From Prevotella sp. (GTDB lineage: Bacteria; Bacteroidota; Bacteroidia; Bacteroidales; Bacteroidaceae): DNA of 33,077 nt. Positions 16,123 to 24,064 of the stretch are shown in pieces. The position numbers and the translations under genes are program-made. The stretch covers positions 1-33,077 of the forward strand of contig JAFVFY010000036.1 in assembly GCA_017475265.1 (NCBI GenBank), given 5' to 3'. The stretch's first letter is position 1. Each line of letters begins with the position of its first letter. The notes under the pieces are model-generated. The model was not told the DNA's origin, made no database searches, and saw only the letters and a program-made list of their open reading frames with translations.

Positions 16123-16869
16123 ATGGACGAGGATAAAGACTTCCTGCGGCAAGACAACAACTACCGGACATTGAAGGCATTTCAGAAGGCGGAGTGCATC
16201 TACGATGTGACATTCTACTTTGCCCACCAGTTCCTGCAGCCTGGTGACCGCACCATCGACCAGATGATTCAGGCTGCCCGCACCGGCAAACAGAACTTGG
16301 CCGAGGGGAACATCGACGGCATCACTTCGCGCGAGATGGAGCTGAAGCTGACGAATGTGAACCGCGCCTCGCTCCACGAGCTGCTGCTCGACTACGAGGA
16401 CTATCTACGAGTACGTGGCTTGGAGCAATGGAAGCAGGACGACCCGCGACTGCGCCAGACGCGCGCCTTCTGCAAGGCACACCTTGACTCCACCATCTAC
16501 CGCGAGAAGATTCGCGAGCGCTCCGACGAGACCATTGCCAATATTGCCATCACGCTCATCCACCAATGCGACGTGCTCATCCGCGGCCTCATAGAGTGGA
16601 TAAAGCAAGACTTCAAGCAGAATGGTGGTATCAAGGAGGAAATGTATCGGGCCCGCAAGGACTGGCAGAAGAGAAACGGAGCCTACGGGGCGATTCCTTA
16701 TGGGGGGAATGGGTTTAATGGGTTTAATGGGTCTAATGGGGGGAATGGGCCTAATGGGTTTAATGGGGCGTCGCGAAACAATGCGCAGCCGCCCATTAAA
16801 CCCAATCAACCCATCCAACCCATCAAAAATCCCAATCAACCCATTAAACCCAATGACAGCCGCAAATGA
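16123..16869 (+). CDS. Four helix bundle protein with four-helix-suffix domain and a repeat-encoded tail
   Basis: The first 190 or so residues match the small four-helix-bundle family related to proteins encoded in 23S rRNA intervening sequences (FQKAECIYDVTFYFAHQFL ... QMIQAARTGKQNLAEG), with the extra C-terminal 'suffix' region (YREKIRERSDETIANIAITLIHQCDVLIRGLI). The function is unknown. The start is the ATG at 16123; the open frame begins at a TTG (16096) that overlaps the promoter box. The last 50 residues are low-complexity GFN/GGN and PIK/PNQ tripeptides encoded by inverted 9-bp arrays (16702-16857). The stop overlaps the GH51 start (ATGA, 16866-16869). Confidence 0.75.
   Translation: MDEDKDFLRQDNNYRTLKAFQKAECIYDVTFYFAHQFLQPGDRTIDQMIQAARTGKQNLAEGNIDGITSREMELKLTNVNRASLHELLLDYEDYLRVRGLEQWKQDDPRLRQTRAFCKAHLDSTIYREKIRERSDETIANIAITLIHQCDVLIRGLIEWIKQDFKQNGGIKEEMYRARKDWQKRNGAYGAIPYGGNGFNGFNGSNGGNGPNGFNGASRNNAQPPIKPNQPIQPIKNPNQPIKPNDSRK
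16702..16857 (+). repeat. Inverted pair of 9-bp arrays at the 3' end of a coding sequence
   Basis: Seven 9-mers of the type GGGTTTAAT (16702-16764) are followed after about 27 bp by about seven copies of the reverse complement type CCCATTAAA/CCCAATCAA (16792-16857, with a 3-bp interruption at 16828-16830). GGGTTTAATGGG and CCCATTAAACCC pair exactly, so the mRNA can form a long hairpin. Because the unit is 9 bp, the left side encodes G-x-N tripeptides and the right side P-x-x tripeptides in frame. Confidence 0.9.
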
Positions 16870-19457
16870 ACAACTGGAGCAAGATTATCTTACCACAAAT
16901 ATCTATGAGACTAATATCAAGACTACTGACAGCCGTCATGCTGCTGATGATGGCTGCTACGGCCAAGGGCCAGAGCGACAAAGTGTTTATCTATTCGCCC
17001 GATGAGCGTGGCGGGCTGCGTATTGCCGTGCAGGAAGGCGACGGTTGGAAAGATTTGGGGCAGCTGTGCTCCAGCGACTACGGCACGTGGGGCGCAGAGA
17101 AGCGTATGTATGCCCCGTCGGTATGTAGGGCCAGCGACGGCACGTGGAGGCTGGTGTTCCAGGTGAACGACAGCTCGCCGGTCTTTGCGGCATCCTACAG
17201 CCGAGACCTCATTACTTGGCGACCGCAGGACTACCCCATCATGAGCACGAAGAAGTGCCTGAAGCCTGTGGTGCGTCCTGCCAAGGAGGGCTTCGAGGTC
17301 GTCTACGAGTCGGAGCAGGGACAGCGCCTCGTCACAGCTAGTTACGACTTCCGCCACTTCACTACTGGTGTATCGGCAAGGGAGGTGAAAGAGAGCGACA
17401 GGGCCGCTATACCTGTCTCGGAATACAAACATCATCTGGTCTTGAACGGCAAAGGACATGACGGGCAGATGTTTGAGGTGAGCGAACAAGAGCTCACCAC
17501 TATCCGCCAGCACTTCGAGCAGAGCGCCCGCGACGGGCAGATGAGCAATGAGCGCATGCACGACGACGGGAAAAATGAATTATTTAGAAAATTAAAGAAT
17601 GAAACCATCGAGGTCACGCTCACCATCGACACGACAAAGGAGAAGCCTATCAGCGACAAGCTCATCGGAATCTTCTTTGAGGACATCAGCTATGCCGCCG
17701 ACGGTGGTCTCTATGCCGAGCTGGTGCAGAACCGCGACTTTGAATACACGCCGAGAGACCATCGTGGATGGGATGCCACCACCGGCTGGCACTCGTCGCG
17801 CCCCATAGAGATTGACAATGGTCACCCTCTGCACCCCAATAATCCTCACTATGCCGTGCTGTTGCAGGACACGCTGTGGAACGAAGGCTGGGACGGCATC
17901 GTGGTCGAGAAGGGCAAGAAATACGACTTCTCGATGTATGTCTTTGCGGGCGGACAGAAGCAGGACTTCGTCATTCAGCTGGTGGGACAGGATGGTACCG
18001 TGCTGGCCCAGAGCAAGCTGAGCACTAGCGCCAGCGACTGGCAGCAGTATGCCACCGTGCTCATGGCCAAAGCCAGCGACACGAAAGCCCGGCTGGTCAT
18101 CATTCCGCAACGGGCGGCACGCGTGGGCGTCGACATGATTTCGCTCTTCCCGCAGGAGACGTTCAAGGGCCACAAGAACGGGCTACGTAAAGACCTGGCG
18201 CAGGTCATCGCCGACCTTCATCCGAAGTTCGTACGTTTCCCCGGAGGCTGTATGTCCCACGGTCAAGGGCTGGAGAATATCTACCACTGGAACCATACCA
18301 TAGGCTCGTTGCAGGAGCGCAAGCCCGACTTCAACATCTGGGGCTACCACCAGACACGCGGTCTGGGCTTCTACGAGTATTTCCAGTTCTGCGAGGACAT
18401 CGGAGCCGAGCCGCTTCCCGTGCTTGCCGCTGGAGTGCCCTGCCAGAACTCGGCAGCCAATGCACAGGGCGTGGGCGGTCAGCAGGGAGGAATACCGATG
18501 GACGAAATGCCCGCCTACATCGACGAGCTTTGTAACCTCATCGACTGGGCCAATGGCGACCCCGACACCAACGAATGGGCTGCCAAGCGTGCCGCTGCCG
18601 GCCATCCGAAGCCTTTTAACCTAAAGTACTTAGGCATTGGAAATGAGGATATTATCTCTACTGTTTTCGAGGAACGTTACGAGATGATTTGTCGTGCTAT
18701 CCGCGAGCGTCACCCGGAGATTAAGTTATGTGGAACCGTAGGACCGTTCCATACTCCCTCGGCCGACTACATCGAGGGCTGGGACCTCTGCCGACGCAAT
18801 CCTGACTTGCAGTACATGACCGATGAGCACTACTATGAGTCGACGGGTTGGTTCATCAACCACCGTGACTACTACGACAAATACGACCGTCAGGGAACCA
18901 AGGTCTACTTAGGAGAGTGGGCGGCCTCTACCAATGTGAAGCGTCCCAACGTGGAGACAGCCCTTGCCGAGGCCCTCTACCTGACCGATATTGAGCGCAA
19001 CGGCGACGTCGTGGAGATGACCTCCTACGCCCCTATGCTCAGCAAGGACGGCCACTCCAACTGGAACCCCGACATGATTTATTTCTCGAACACCAGCATC
19101 CGCACCACTCCGGCCTACGAGATTCAGCGGCTGTTCTCTGTCTATGGTGGCGACCGCTATGTCAGTTCCCAACTCTCAACTGTTCAAGGGAATTTGCAAT
19201 CCCCGAACACCCAACTCACTCGTCGTCTTGGCGCCAGCCTAGTGCGCGACTCCAAGACCGGCAAGCGATACCTGAAGCTCATCAATGCCCTGCCGACGCC
19301 CATCCACATCACCGTCGAGGGCATCCAGATTCCCGCTACCTTGAAATGTCAGCAGTTCACCGGAGCCATCGACGACCAGAAGGCCAAGGTCGAGGAGATA
19401 GAAACCTCCGCTCCCACCACGCTCCCGCCATATTCCCTCCGCGTCATTGAGCTTTGA
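16866..19457 (+). CDS. Secreted alpha-L-arabinofuranosidase (GH51) with N-terminal GH43-like region
   Basis: GH51 enzymes release terminal arabinofuranose from arabinan or arabinoxylan. The 863-residue protein has a signal peptide; the ATG at 16866 overlaps the previous stop, but an internal ATG at 16905 would give a more classical 22-residue leader. Residues 37-165 look like part of a GH43-type beta-propeller (MYAPSVCRASDGTWRLVF). GH51 starts near 262 (ISDKLIGIFFEDISYAADGG), with a carbohydrate-binding-like insert at about 300-430. Catalytic residues are Glu594 (IGNEDI, acid/base) and Glu684 (YLGEWAAS, nucleophile). A repeat-derived insertion (SSQLSTVQGNLQSPNTQ) lies near residues 766-782. 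The propeller region is too short for an active GH43. Confidence 0.9.
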   Translation: MNNWSKIILPQISMRLISRLLTAVMLLMMAATAKGQSDKVFIYSPDERGGLRIAVQEGDGWKDLGQLCSSDYGTWGAEKRMYAPSVCRASDGTWRLVFQVNDSSPVFAASYSRDLITWRPQDYPIMSTKKCLKPVVRPAKEGFEVVYESEQGQRLVTASYDFRHFTTGVSAREVKESDRAAIPVSEYKHHLVLNGKGHDGQMFEVSEQELTTIRQHFEQSARDGQMSNERMHDDGKNELFRKLKNETIEVTLTIDTTKEKPISDKLIGIFFEDISYAADGGLYAELVQNRDFEYTPRDHRGWDATTGWHSSRPIEIDNGHPLHPNNPHYAVLLQDTLWNEGWDGIVVEKGKKYDFSMYVFAGGQKQDFVIQLVGQDGTVLAQSKLSTSASDWQQYATVLMAKASDTKARLVIIPQRAARVGVDMISLFPQETFKGHKNGLRKDLAQVIADLHPKFVRFPGGCMSHGQGLENIYHWNHTIGSLQERKPDFNIWGYHQTRGLGFYEYFQFCEDIGAEPLPVLAAGVPCQNSAANAQGVGGQQGGIPMDEMPAYIDELCNLIDWANGDPDTNEWAAKRAAAGHPKPFNLKYLGIGNEDIISTVFEERYEMICRAIRERHPEIKLCGTVGPFHTPSADYIEGWDLCRRNPDLQYMTDEHYYESTGWFINHRDYYDKYDRQGTKVYLGEWAASTNVKRPNVETALAEALYLTDIERNGDVVEMTSYAPMLSKDGHSNWNPDMIYFSNTSIRTTPAYEIQRLFSVYGGDRYVSSQLSTVQGNLQSPNTQLTRRLGASLVRDSKTGKRYLKLINALPTPIHITVEGIQIPATLKCQQFTGAIDDQKAKVEEIETSAPTTLPPYSLRVIEL
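19171..19204 (+). repeat. Heptamer plus 17-bp palindrome inside the GH51 gene
   Basis: Two CAAC-type heptamer-like units (AACTCTCAACTGTT) run into CAAGGGAATTTGCAATCCCC. The 17-mer at 19188-19204 differs by one base from GGGGATTTGCAATCCCC found twice in the TonB receptor gene. It is read here as GNLQSP. Confidence 0.75.
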
Positions 19458-19460
19458 GTT

Positions 19461-19630
19461 AATCCGTTAAATCCGTAAAATCCGTTGTTAATGTAATCCG
19501 TTTAATTCGTAAAATTCGTTGTTAAAATAATCCGTTTAATTCGTAAAATCCGTTGTTAAGGTAATCCGTTTAATTCGTAAAATCCGTTGTTAAAGCAATT
19601 CGTTTAATTCGTAAAATTCGTTGTTTAAAG
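19461..19630 (+). repeat. Five 34-bp tandem repeats directly upstream of coaD
   Basis: Five units of exactly 34 bp (starting 19461, 19495, 19529, 19563 and 19597) fill the gap between the GH51 stop and the coaD start codon, ending 4 bp before the ATG. Each unit is itself made of three 9-bp AATYCGTNN blocks plus a TTAA-containing 7-mer, so the array has two levels of repetition. No TAnnTTTG promoter is visible within it, so coaD may be read from the GH51 promoter, with the array in the transcript. Confidence 0.85.
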
Positions 19631-19634
19631 TATT

Positions 19635-20099
19635 ATGGATAGAATCGGAGTTTTTGTGGGGACCTTCAACCCCTTCACCGTGGGTCACGACAGCATCGTC
19701 CGTCGTGCCCTCCCTCTCTTCGACCGTCTTGTCATTGGTGTTGTCGGCGACCACGTTCAGAAGTCCGGCCTGCCCTCAGCTGAGGAGCGTGTAGAGGCCA
19801 TTGCCAGCGTTTATGCCGACGAGCCTCATGTCATCGTAAAACCCTATTACGGCCTCGCCGTAGACTTCGCCCGCGAACAGGGTGCCCGCTTCATCGTCAA
19901 GGGTGTCCGCTCGGTAAAGGACTTCGAATACGAGCGCGAGCAGGCCGACATCAACCGCCTCATCACCAATGGCGAAATAGAAACCATCTTCCTCTACGCC
20001 GAGCCCCAGTTGAGCAGCATCTCCTCCACGATGGTGCGCGAGCTGCAACATTTCGGCGTAGACACATCACCATTCTGCAACATAACCAAAAACAAGTGA
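19635..20099 (+). CDS. coaD: Phosphopantetheine adenylyltransferase
   Basis: CoaD makes dephospho-CoA from 4'-phosphopantetheine and ATP. The nucleotidyltransferase motif GTFNPFTVGHDSIVRRA is at the N-terminus; KGVRSVKDFEYE and SSISSTMVREL are the other signature segments. Length (154 residues) is usual. It lies immediately after the 34-bp repeats and just before ybeY, which begins at or next to its stop codon. Confidence 0.95.
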   Translation: MDRIGVFVGTFNPFTVGHDSIVRRALPLFDRLVIGVVGDHVQKSGLPSAEERVEAIASVYADEPHVIVKPYYGLAVDFAREQGARFIVKGVRSVKDFEYEREQADINRLITNGEIETIFLYAEPQLSSISSTMVRELQHFGVDTSPFCNITKNK

Positions 20100-20101
20100 C
20101 T

Positions 20102-20512
20102 ATGATCACCTACAATTGTGAAAACGTGAAGATGCCTGCCATCCGTCGGCGTGACACGTCGGCTTGGATTAAGCGGGTGGCAGAGAGCTATGGAAAGCGA
20201 GTGAGCGAGGTGGGCTACCTCTTCTGCGACGACGAGAAGATACTGGAGGTGAACAAAGAGTACCTGCAGCACGACTACTACACGGACATCATCACCTTCG
20301 ACTATTGCGAGGACGATGTGCTCAATGGCGACATCGTCATCTCTCTCGATACCGTGCACTCTAATGCGGAAAAGCTGGGGAAGGACTACGACGAGGAGCT
20401 TCATCGCGTCATCATTCATGGAATCCTCCACCTCTGCGGCCTGAACGACAAAGGGCCAGGCGAGCGGGAGCAGATGGAGGCTGCGGAGAATCAGGCCTTG
20501 GCGATGAGATAG
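20102..20512 (+). CDS. ybeY: Endoribonuclease YbeY (rRNA maturation factor)
   Basis: YbeY is a metal-dependent RNase needed for 16S rRNA 3' maturation. The signature HGILHLCGLNDKGPGE is present near the C-terminus. In the classical motif (HGxLHLxGYDH) a third histidine binds the metal; here that place is Asp, which I recall as usual in Bacteroidetes, so it is not a sign of decay. The ATG at 20102 is preferred; a GTG at 20096 overlapping the coaD stop is the alternative. The 3' end overlaps the convergent GT8 gene by 22 bp. Confidence 0.92.
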   Translation: MITYNCENVKMPAIRRRDTSAWIKRVAESYGKRVSEVGYLFCDDEKILEVNKEYLQHDYYTDIITFDYCEDDVLNGDIVISLDTVHSNAEKLGKDYDEELHRVIIHGILHLCGLNDKGPGEREQMEAAENQALAMR

Positions 20513-21453
20513 CGCCTGAGTCTTTGCTTTATTGTGGAGACATGCTTCCGCGCCCGGTATGTCATGACGGCCCATCCTCGGGTGATGGCGTTCTGGGGAT
20601 GCAGGTGGCGGAAGTGCTGGGTCTGTCTGGCGTAATGATAATATAAGTTGTATAGCGGGTGTACGCAGTTGTGCTGCCAGGGCTTGGGGTGCGATGCATA
20701 GTGCAATATCGTGGGGTCAGCCTTATGCTCCAGGGCGTTACACTTATCGGCAGCATAATCGTTTACCACCTGTCCGTCTATCCGGTCATATTGGAGGGAG
20801 TAGTCAGGGTCGTAGACGTTGGATGTCATGTTCCATTGTGCCGCAAGGTGAAGGCATTGCTTGTAGAGCACGGCGTTGAGCGTGTCCTGGTCGTGGTATT
20901 TTATGCTGTTATAGTTCTTGGCGATGTAGTCCATGAGCTGCCGGCTCACGTCGTATTGGCGGAAATAATCAACGTTTATCAGCGTCACCCCGGCGTTGAA
21001 GTAACCATACTCCACGGGGTAGCCCAATCGGATGGCCTCGTGTCCGAATCCCACTTGCGCCACAGCAGCAATAGCATAGCCTGTGAGGTCGGTGTTCCAA
21101 AGAGTAGCAACGGAATGGTTGACCACGATGTCGCAGTCGAGGTAGAGCACCTTGTCCACTTCCTTTGGCAGCAAGTCGGGAATGAGCAGCCGATAGTAGG
21201 TGGCGCGGCTGATGTGTGCCAGCTCGGCTCCAGACGGCATAGGGAAGCGGTCGATGACCGTAGGGTCGACATTGCAGAAATGCACTTTGCCGCCACGTGC
21301 CGTCACCTCTTCGCTGATGATTTGCTCGTTCTCGGGAGTCAGGCCTTCGGTAAGCAAAAAGACGGTCACATCATCATTGTTCATCAGCAAGGAGACGAGC
21401 ATCACGCAGCAATGTTGCACAAAATTATCATCGGTAGCACAAACTATGACCAT
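20491..21453 (-). CDS. Glycosyltransferase family 8 protein
   Basis: GT8 enzymes are retaining transferases that move galactose, glucose or related sugars from UDP-sugars, often to lipopolysaccharide or surface glycans. The protein (320 residues) has the N-terminal IVCATDDNFVQHCCVMLVSL strand-helix, the metal-binding DCD (106-108, in LYLDCDIVV), and the late ILHYASHPKPW motif, all typical. It stands alone on the minus strand with its own promoter box at 21497-21490. The acceptor is unknown. It overlaps ybeY tail-to-tail. Confidence 0.9.
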   Translation of the reverse strand: MVIVCATDDNFVQHCCVMLVSLLMNNDDVTVFLLTEGLTPENEQIISEEVTARGGKVHFCNVDPTVIDRFPMPSGAELAHISRATYYRLLIPDLLPKEVDKVLYLDCDIVVNHSVATLWNTDLTGYAIAAVAQVGFGHEAIRLGYPVEYGYFNAGVTLINVDYFRQYDVSRQLMDYIAKNYNSIKYHDQDTLNAVLYKQCLHLAAQWNMTSNVYDPDYSLQYDRIDGQVVNDYAADKCNALEHKADPTILHYASHPKPWQHNCVHPLYNLYYHYARQTQHFRHLHPQNAITRGWAVMTYRARKHVSTIKQRLRRYLIAKA

Positions 21454-21489
21454 GGATCATTAACCATTTAACATCGAACATAGAGGGTG

Positions 21490-21497
21490 CAAAAATA
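21490..21497 (-). promoter_or_regulatory. -7 promoter box for the GT8 gene
   Basis: TATTTTTG on the minus strand, about 37 bp before the start codon, in the same local sequence context as the phosphatase promoter at 3954-3947. Confidence 0.5.
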
Positions 21498-21552
21498 CGA
21501 AAAAGCAGGGTAACGGCCAAATTTTTCTGGCGAATAGTTTTTAAAGTCATGC

Positions 21553-21568
21553 TATTTTTGTAATTTTG
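21553..21568 (+). promoter_or_regulatory. -7 promoter boxes for tamL
   Basis: Two adjacent candidates, TATTTTTG (21553-21560) and TAATTTTG (21561-21568), lie 20-28 bp before the ATG at 21588. They face away from the GT8 promoter. Confidence 0.5.
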
Positions 21569-21587
21569 CACGCAAAATCCAAATGTG

Positions 21588-24047
21588 ATGGTTTCATTAA
21601 GAGCTGTGCGTTGCCTTTTGCCAGGCTTTTTGCTGTCGGTTATGCTTCTTTCGTGTTCTACGACGAAGAACATTCCCGACGGCGACCAGCTGTTTATTGG
21701 CCTGACGAAGATAGAGTATAAGCAGGACACCGTTCAGCAGCAACATGAGCAGGACTCCGTCCGGCAGCAACGTGAGCACTTCGTCAAGACGCAGGAGGAG
21801 GTGGAGGCAGCCCTTGCCACAGCTCCCAATGGCGCTTTCTTCGGCAGCAGCTACTACCGCACGCCGTTCCCCTACAGCCTGTGGATATGGAATTGGGCAG
21901 GCGACAGCAGCGGCAAGCTGAAGAAATGGATGAAGAAGTCGTTTGGCAAGGCTCCCGTGCTGATGAGCCAGGTGAACCCCGCCCTGCGTGCCTCGGTGGC
22001 CCAGTCGGTATTGCATAAGAACGGTTACATGCACGGCACGGTGTCCTATACCGAGGTGCCCCAGCGCAATCCGAAGAAGATGAAGATAGGCTACACGGTC
22101 ACCCCCGGTCCGCTCTTCCTCGTCGACTCGCTGAGCTACCAGAACTTTCCGGCTCCCATGCGGCTGCTTATCGACTCTACCATTACTGAGGCGAATATCG
22201 TCAAGGGCTCGCCCTTCAGCGTGGGCAATCTCGATGCAGAGCGCACCAGGCTTTCGCAGCTCATGCGTAACAATGGCTATTACTACTATCAGCCCAGCTA
22301 TGCCTCATTCCTTGCTGATACCTTTGCTGTGGCCAATCATGTTAACCTGCGGCTGCAACTTGCCGACTCCTTGCCAGAGCAGGCCCTCCACCCTTGGTAT
22401 ATCGGTACCACGACGATGCAGATGCGGCGCACTCCGCGTGAACAGCTTACCGACAGCACAGGCCGCAGTTTCCTGAAGATACGCTTCAACGGCAAGCGGC
22501 CTCCCATGCGCCCCAGGGTGGTGCTTCGCAACATGAGGCTGCGTCCGCGAAGTCTTTTCAGCTATGACAACTACCAGGAGTCCATGCAGAAGGTGAACGC
22601 CACGGGTGTATTCTCCTCCGTAGACTTCCAATTCAGGCCCCGACTCGGCACAGACACCCTCGACCTGACCCTTAACTGCGTCTTCGACCAGCCCTACGAC
22701 TTCTATGTGGAGACAAGCTTTGTGAACCGCACCATAGGCCGTCGCGGCCCAGAGTTGAAGGTGGGTCTTGTGCGCCGTAATGCCTTCCGTGGAGGTGAGC
22801 GTCTCGACGTGAACTTGCACGGAGCCTACGAGTGGCAGAGTGGTGGCAATAACTCCTACCAATATGGTATCGATGCCAGCGTGGAGTTTCCCCGGATATT
22901 GTTCCCCTTCCTTAATGATGAGCCGCGACGTCGTCGTGTAGAGCGGGATAGCACAGGAACAGCTCCTACTGGTGAGAGACGCCGTCGTCGCCGGCGTTAC
23001 TACTCCACGCCGTGGACGATAGCGAAGTTGTCGACGGACATCGTACGACGCCCCAACTACTACAAGATGCACATCGTTGCAGGTGAGTGGACCTACCGAT
23101 GGCAGAAATCGGAGAACACTCAGCATGAGTTCTCGCCGCTTACCGTGAAGTACCAGTACATGAACAGCCATACCGATGAGCTTGAAGCTCTACTGGCGGA
23201 AAACATGTACCTTAGTGCTACCATGAGCGACCGCTTCATCCCGAAGATGCGCTACACCTATGTCTACACCAGCCCCCGGAAACACCATAACCCGTTGCGC
23301 TGGGAGACAAGCCTCGAGGAGGCTGGCAACGTGACGTCGCTCTACTTCATGGCCAAGGGTGACAGTTGGTCGGAGAAGGACAAAACGTTGTTCAAGACAC
23401 CCTACGCCCAGTTCCTGCGTCTGGAGACTGACCTCACCAAGACATGGACGCTCTCCCAGACGTCGCAGCTAGTAGGTCATATCAATGCGGGCTACCTCCA
23501 CAGCTACGGAAACTCTAGTGAGGCTCCCTTCAGCGAGAAGTTCTATGTGGGAGGTGCCAACAGCATACGTGCCTTCCCCGTGAGAAGCATCGGCCCGGGT
23601 GCCTTCCCCGGCTTCACCAGTTCCGGCAACCAGTTTGCCTACGTGATGTGCAACGGAAACCTCAAGCTGGTGATGAATCTGGAGTATCGCCAGCGTCTGG
23701 TGGGCAATCTTTATGGAACCCTTTTCCTGGATGTGGGCAATGTGTGGGACTCTGCCGACTGGACATTAAGCGAGGAAGATTTTGAAGGCGATGATGACAT
23801 TATTGATGATATCATCGACTGGAATGAAGCTGTCAGTAAGATGAGTTTTAAGCCCCGCAACCTCTTCCGGGAGCTGGCTACGGGCACAGGCATTGGTCTG
23901 CGCTATGACCTCGACTTCCTGATTGTCAGAGTTGACTGGGGTTTCGGTTTCCATGTGCCCTACGATACAGGAAAGAGTGGATACTTCAACATCCCACGGT
24001 TCAAGGACATGCACACCCTTCACCTTGCCGTCGGCTATCCGTTCTGA
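21588..24047 (+). CDS. BamA/TamA-family outer-membrane lipoprotein (TamL-like)
   Basis: The 819-residue protein has a lipoprotein signal with lipid-attachment Cys23 (VMLLSC) followed by STTKNIPDGDQLF, a typical start for Bacteroidetes TamL proteins. POTRA-like repeats fill the N-terminal half (for example YTVTPGPLFLVDSLSY). A 16-strand Omp85 barrel follows, with the lid-loop motif GGANSIRAFPVRSIGPG (Arg661 at the place of the conserved VRGF arginine) and a final strand ending in aromatic Phe. It probably helps assemble outer-membrane proteins or move lipids to the outer membrane. ATG at 21588 is chosen over an overlapping GTG at 21585. The TonB receptor gene follows 17 bp later. Confidence 0.88.
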   Translation: MVSLRAVRCLLPGFLLSVMLLSCSTTKNIPDGDQLFIGLTKIEYKQDTVQQQHEQDSVRQQREHFVKTQEEVEAALATAPNGAFFGSSYYRTPFPYSLWIWNWAGDSSGKLKKWMKKSFGKAPVLMSQVNPALRASVAQSVLHKNGYMHGTVSYTEVPQRNPKKMKIGYTVTPGPLFLVDSLSYQNFPAPMRLLIDSTITEANIVKGSPFSVGNLDAERTRLSQLMRNNGYYYYQPSYASFLADTFAVANHVNLRLQLADSLPEQALHPWYIGTTTMQMRRTPREQLTDSTGRSFLKIRFNGKRPPMRPRVVLRNMRLRPRSLFSYDNYQESMQKVNATGVFSSVDFQFRPRLGTDTLDLTLNCVFDQPYDFYVETSFVNRTIGRRGPELKVGLVRRNAFRGGERLDVNLHGAYEWQSGGNNSYQYGIDASVEFPRILFPFLNDEPRRRRVERDSTGTAPTGERRRRRRRYYSTPWTIAKLSTDIVRRPNYYKMHIVAGEWTYRWQKSENTQHEFSPLTVKYQYMNSHTDELEALLAENMYLSATMSDRFIPKMRYTYVYTSPRKHHNPLRWETSLEEAGNVTSLYFMAKGDSWSEKDKTLFKTPYAQFLRLETDLTKTWTLSQTSQLVGHINAGYLHSYGNSSEAPFSEKFYVGGANSIRAFPVRSIGPGAFPGFTSSGNQFAYVMCNGNLKLVMNLEYRQRLVGNLYGTLFLDVGNVWDSADWTLSEEDFEGDDDIIDDIIDWNEAVSKMSFKPRNLFRELATGTGIGLRYDLDFLIVRVDWGFGFHVPYDTGKSGYFNIPRFKDMHTLHLAVGYPF

Positions 24048-24064
24048 TATATCTTTATTATTTT

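Noticed and set aside
20659-21471. 270-codon plus-strand frame opposite the GT8 gene
   Set aside because: Complement of a clear GT8 protein; no recognisable motifs of its own.
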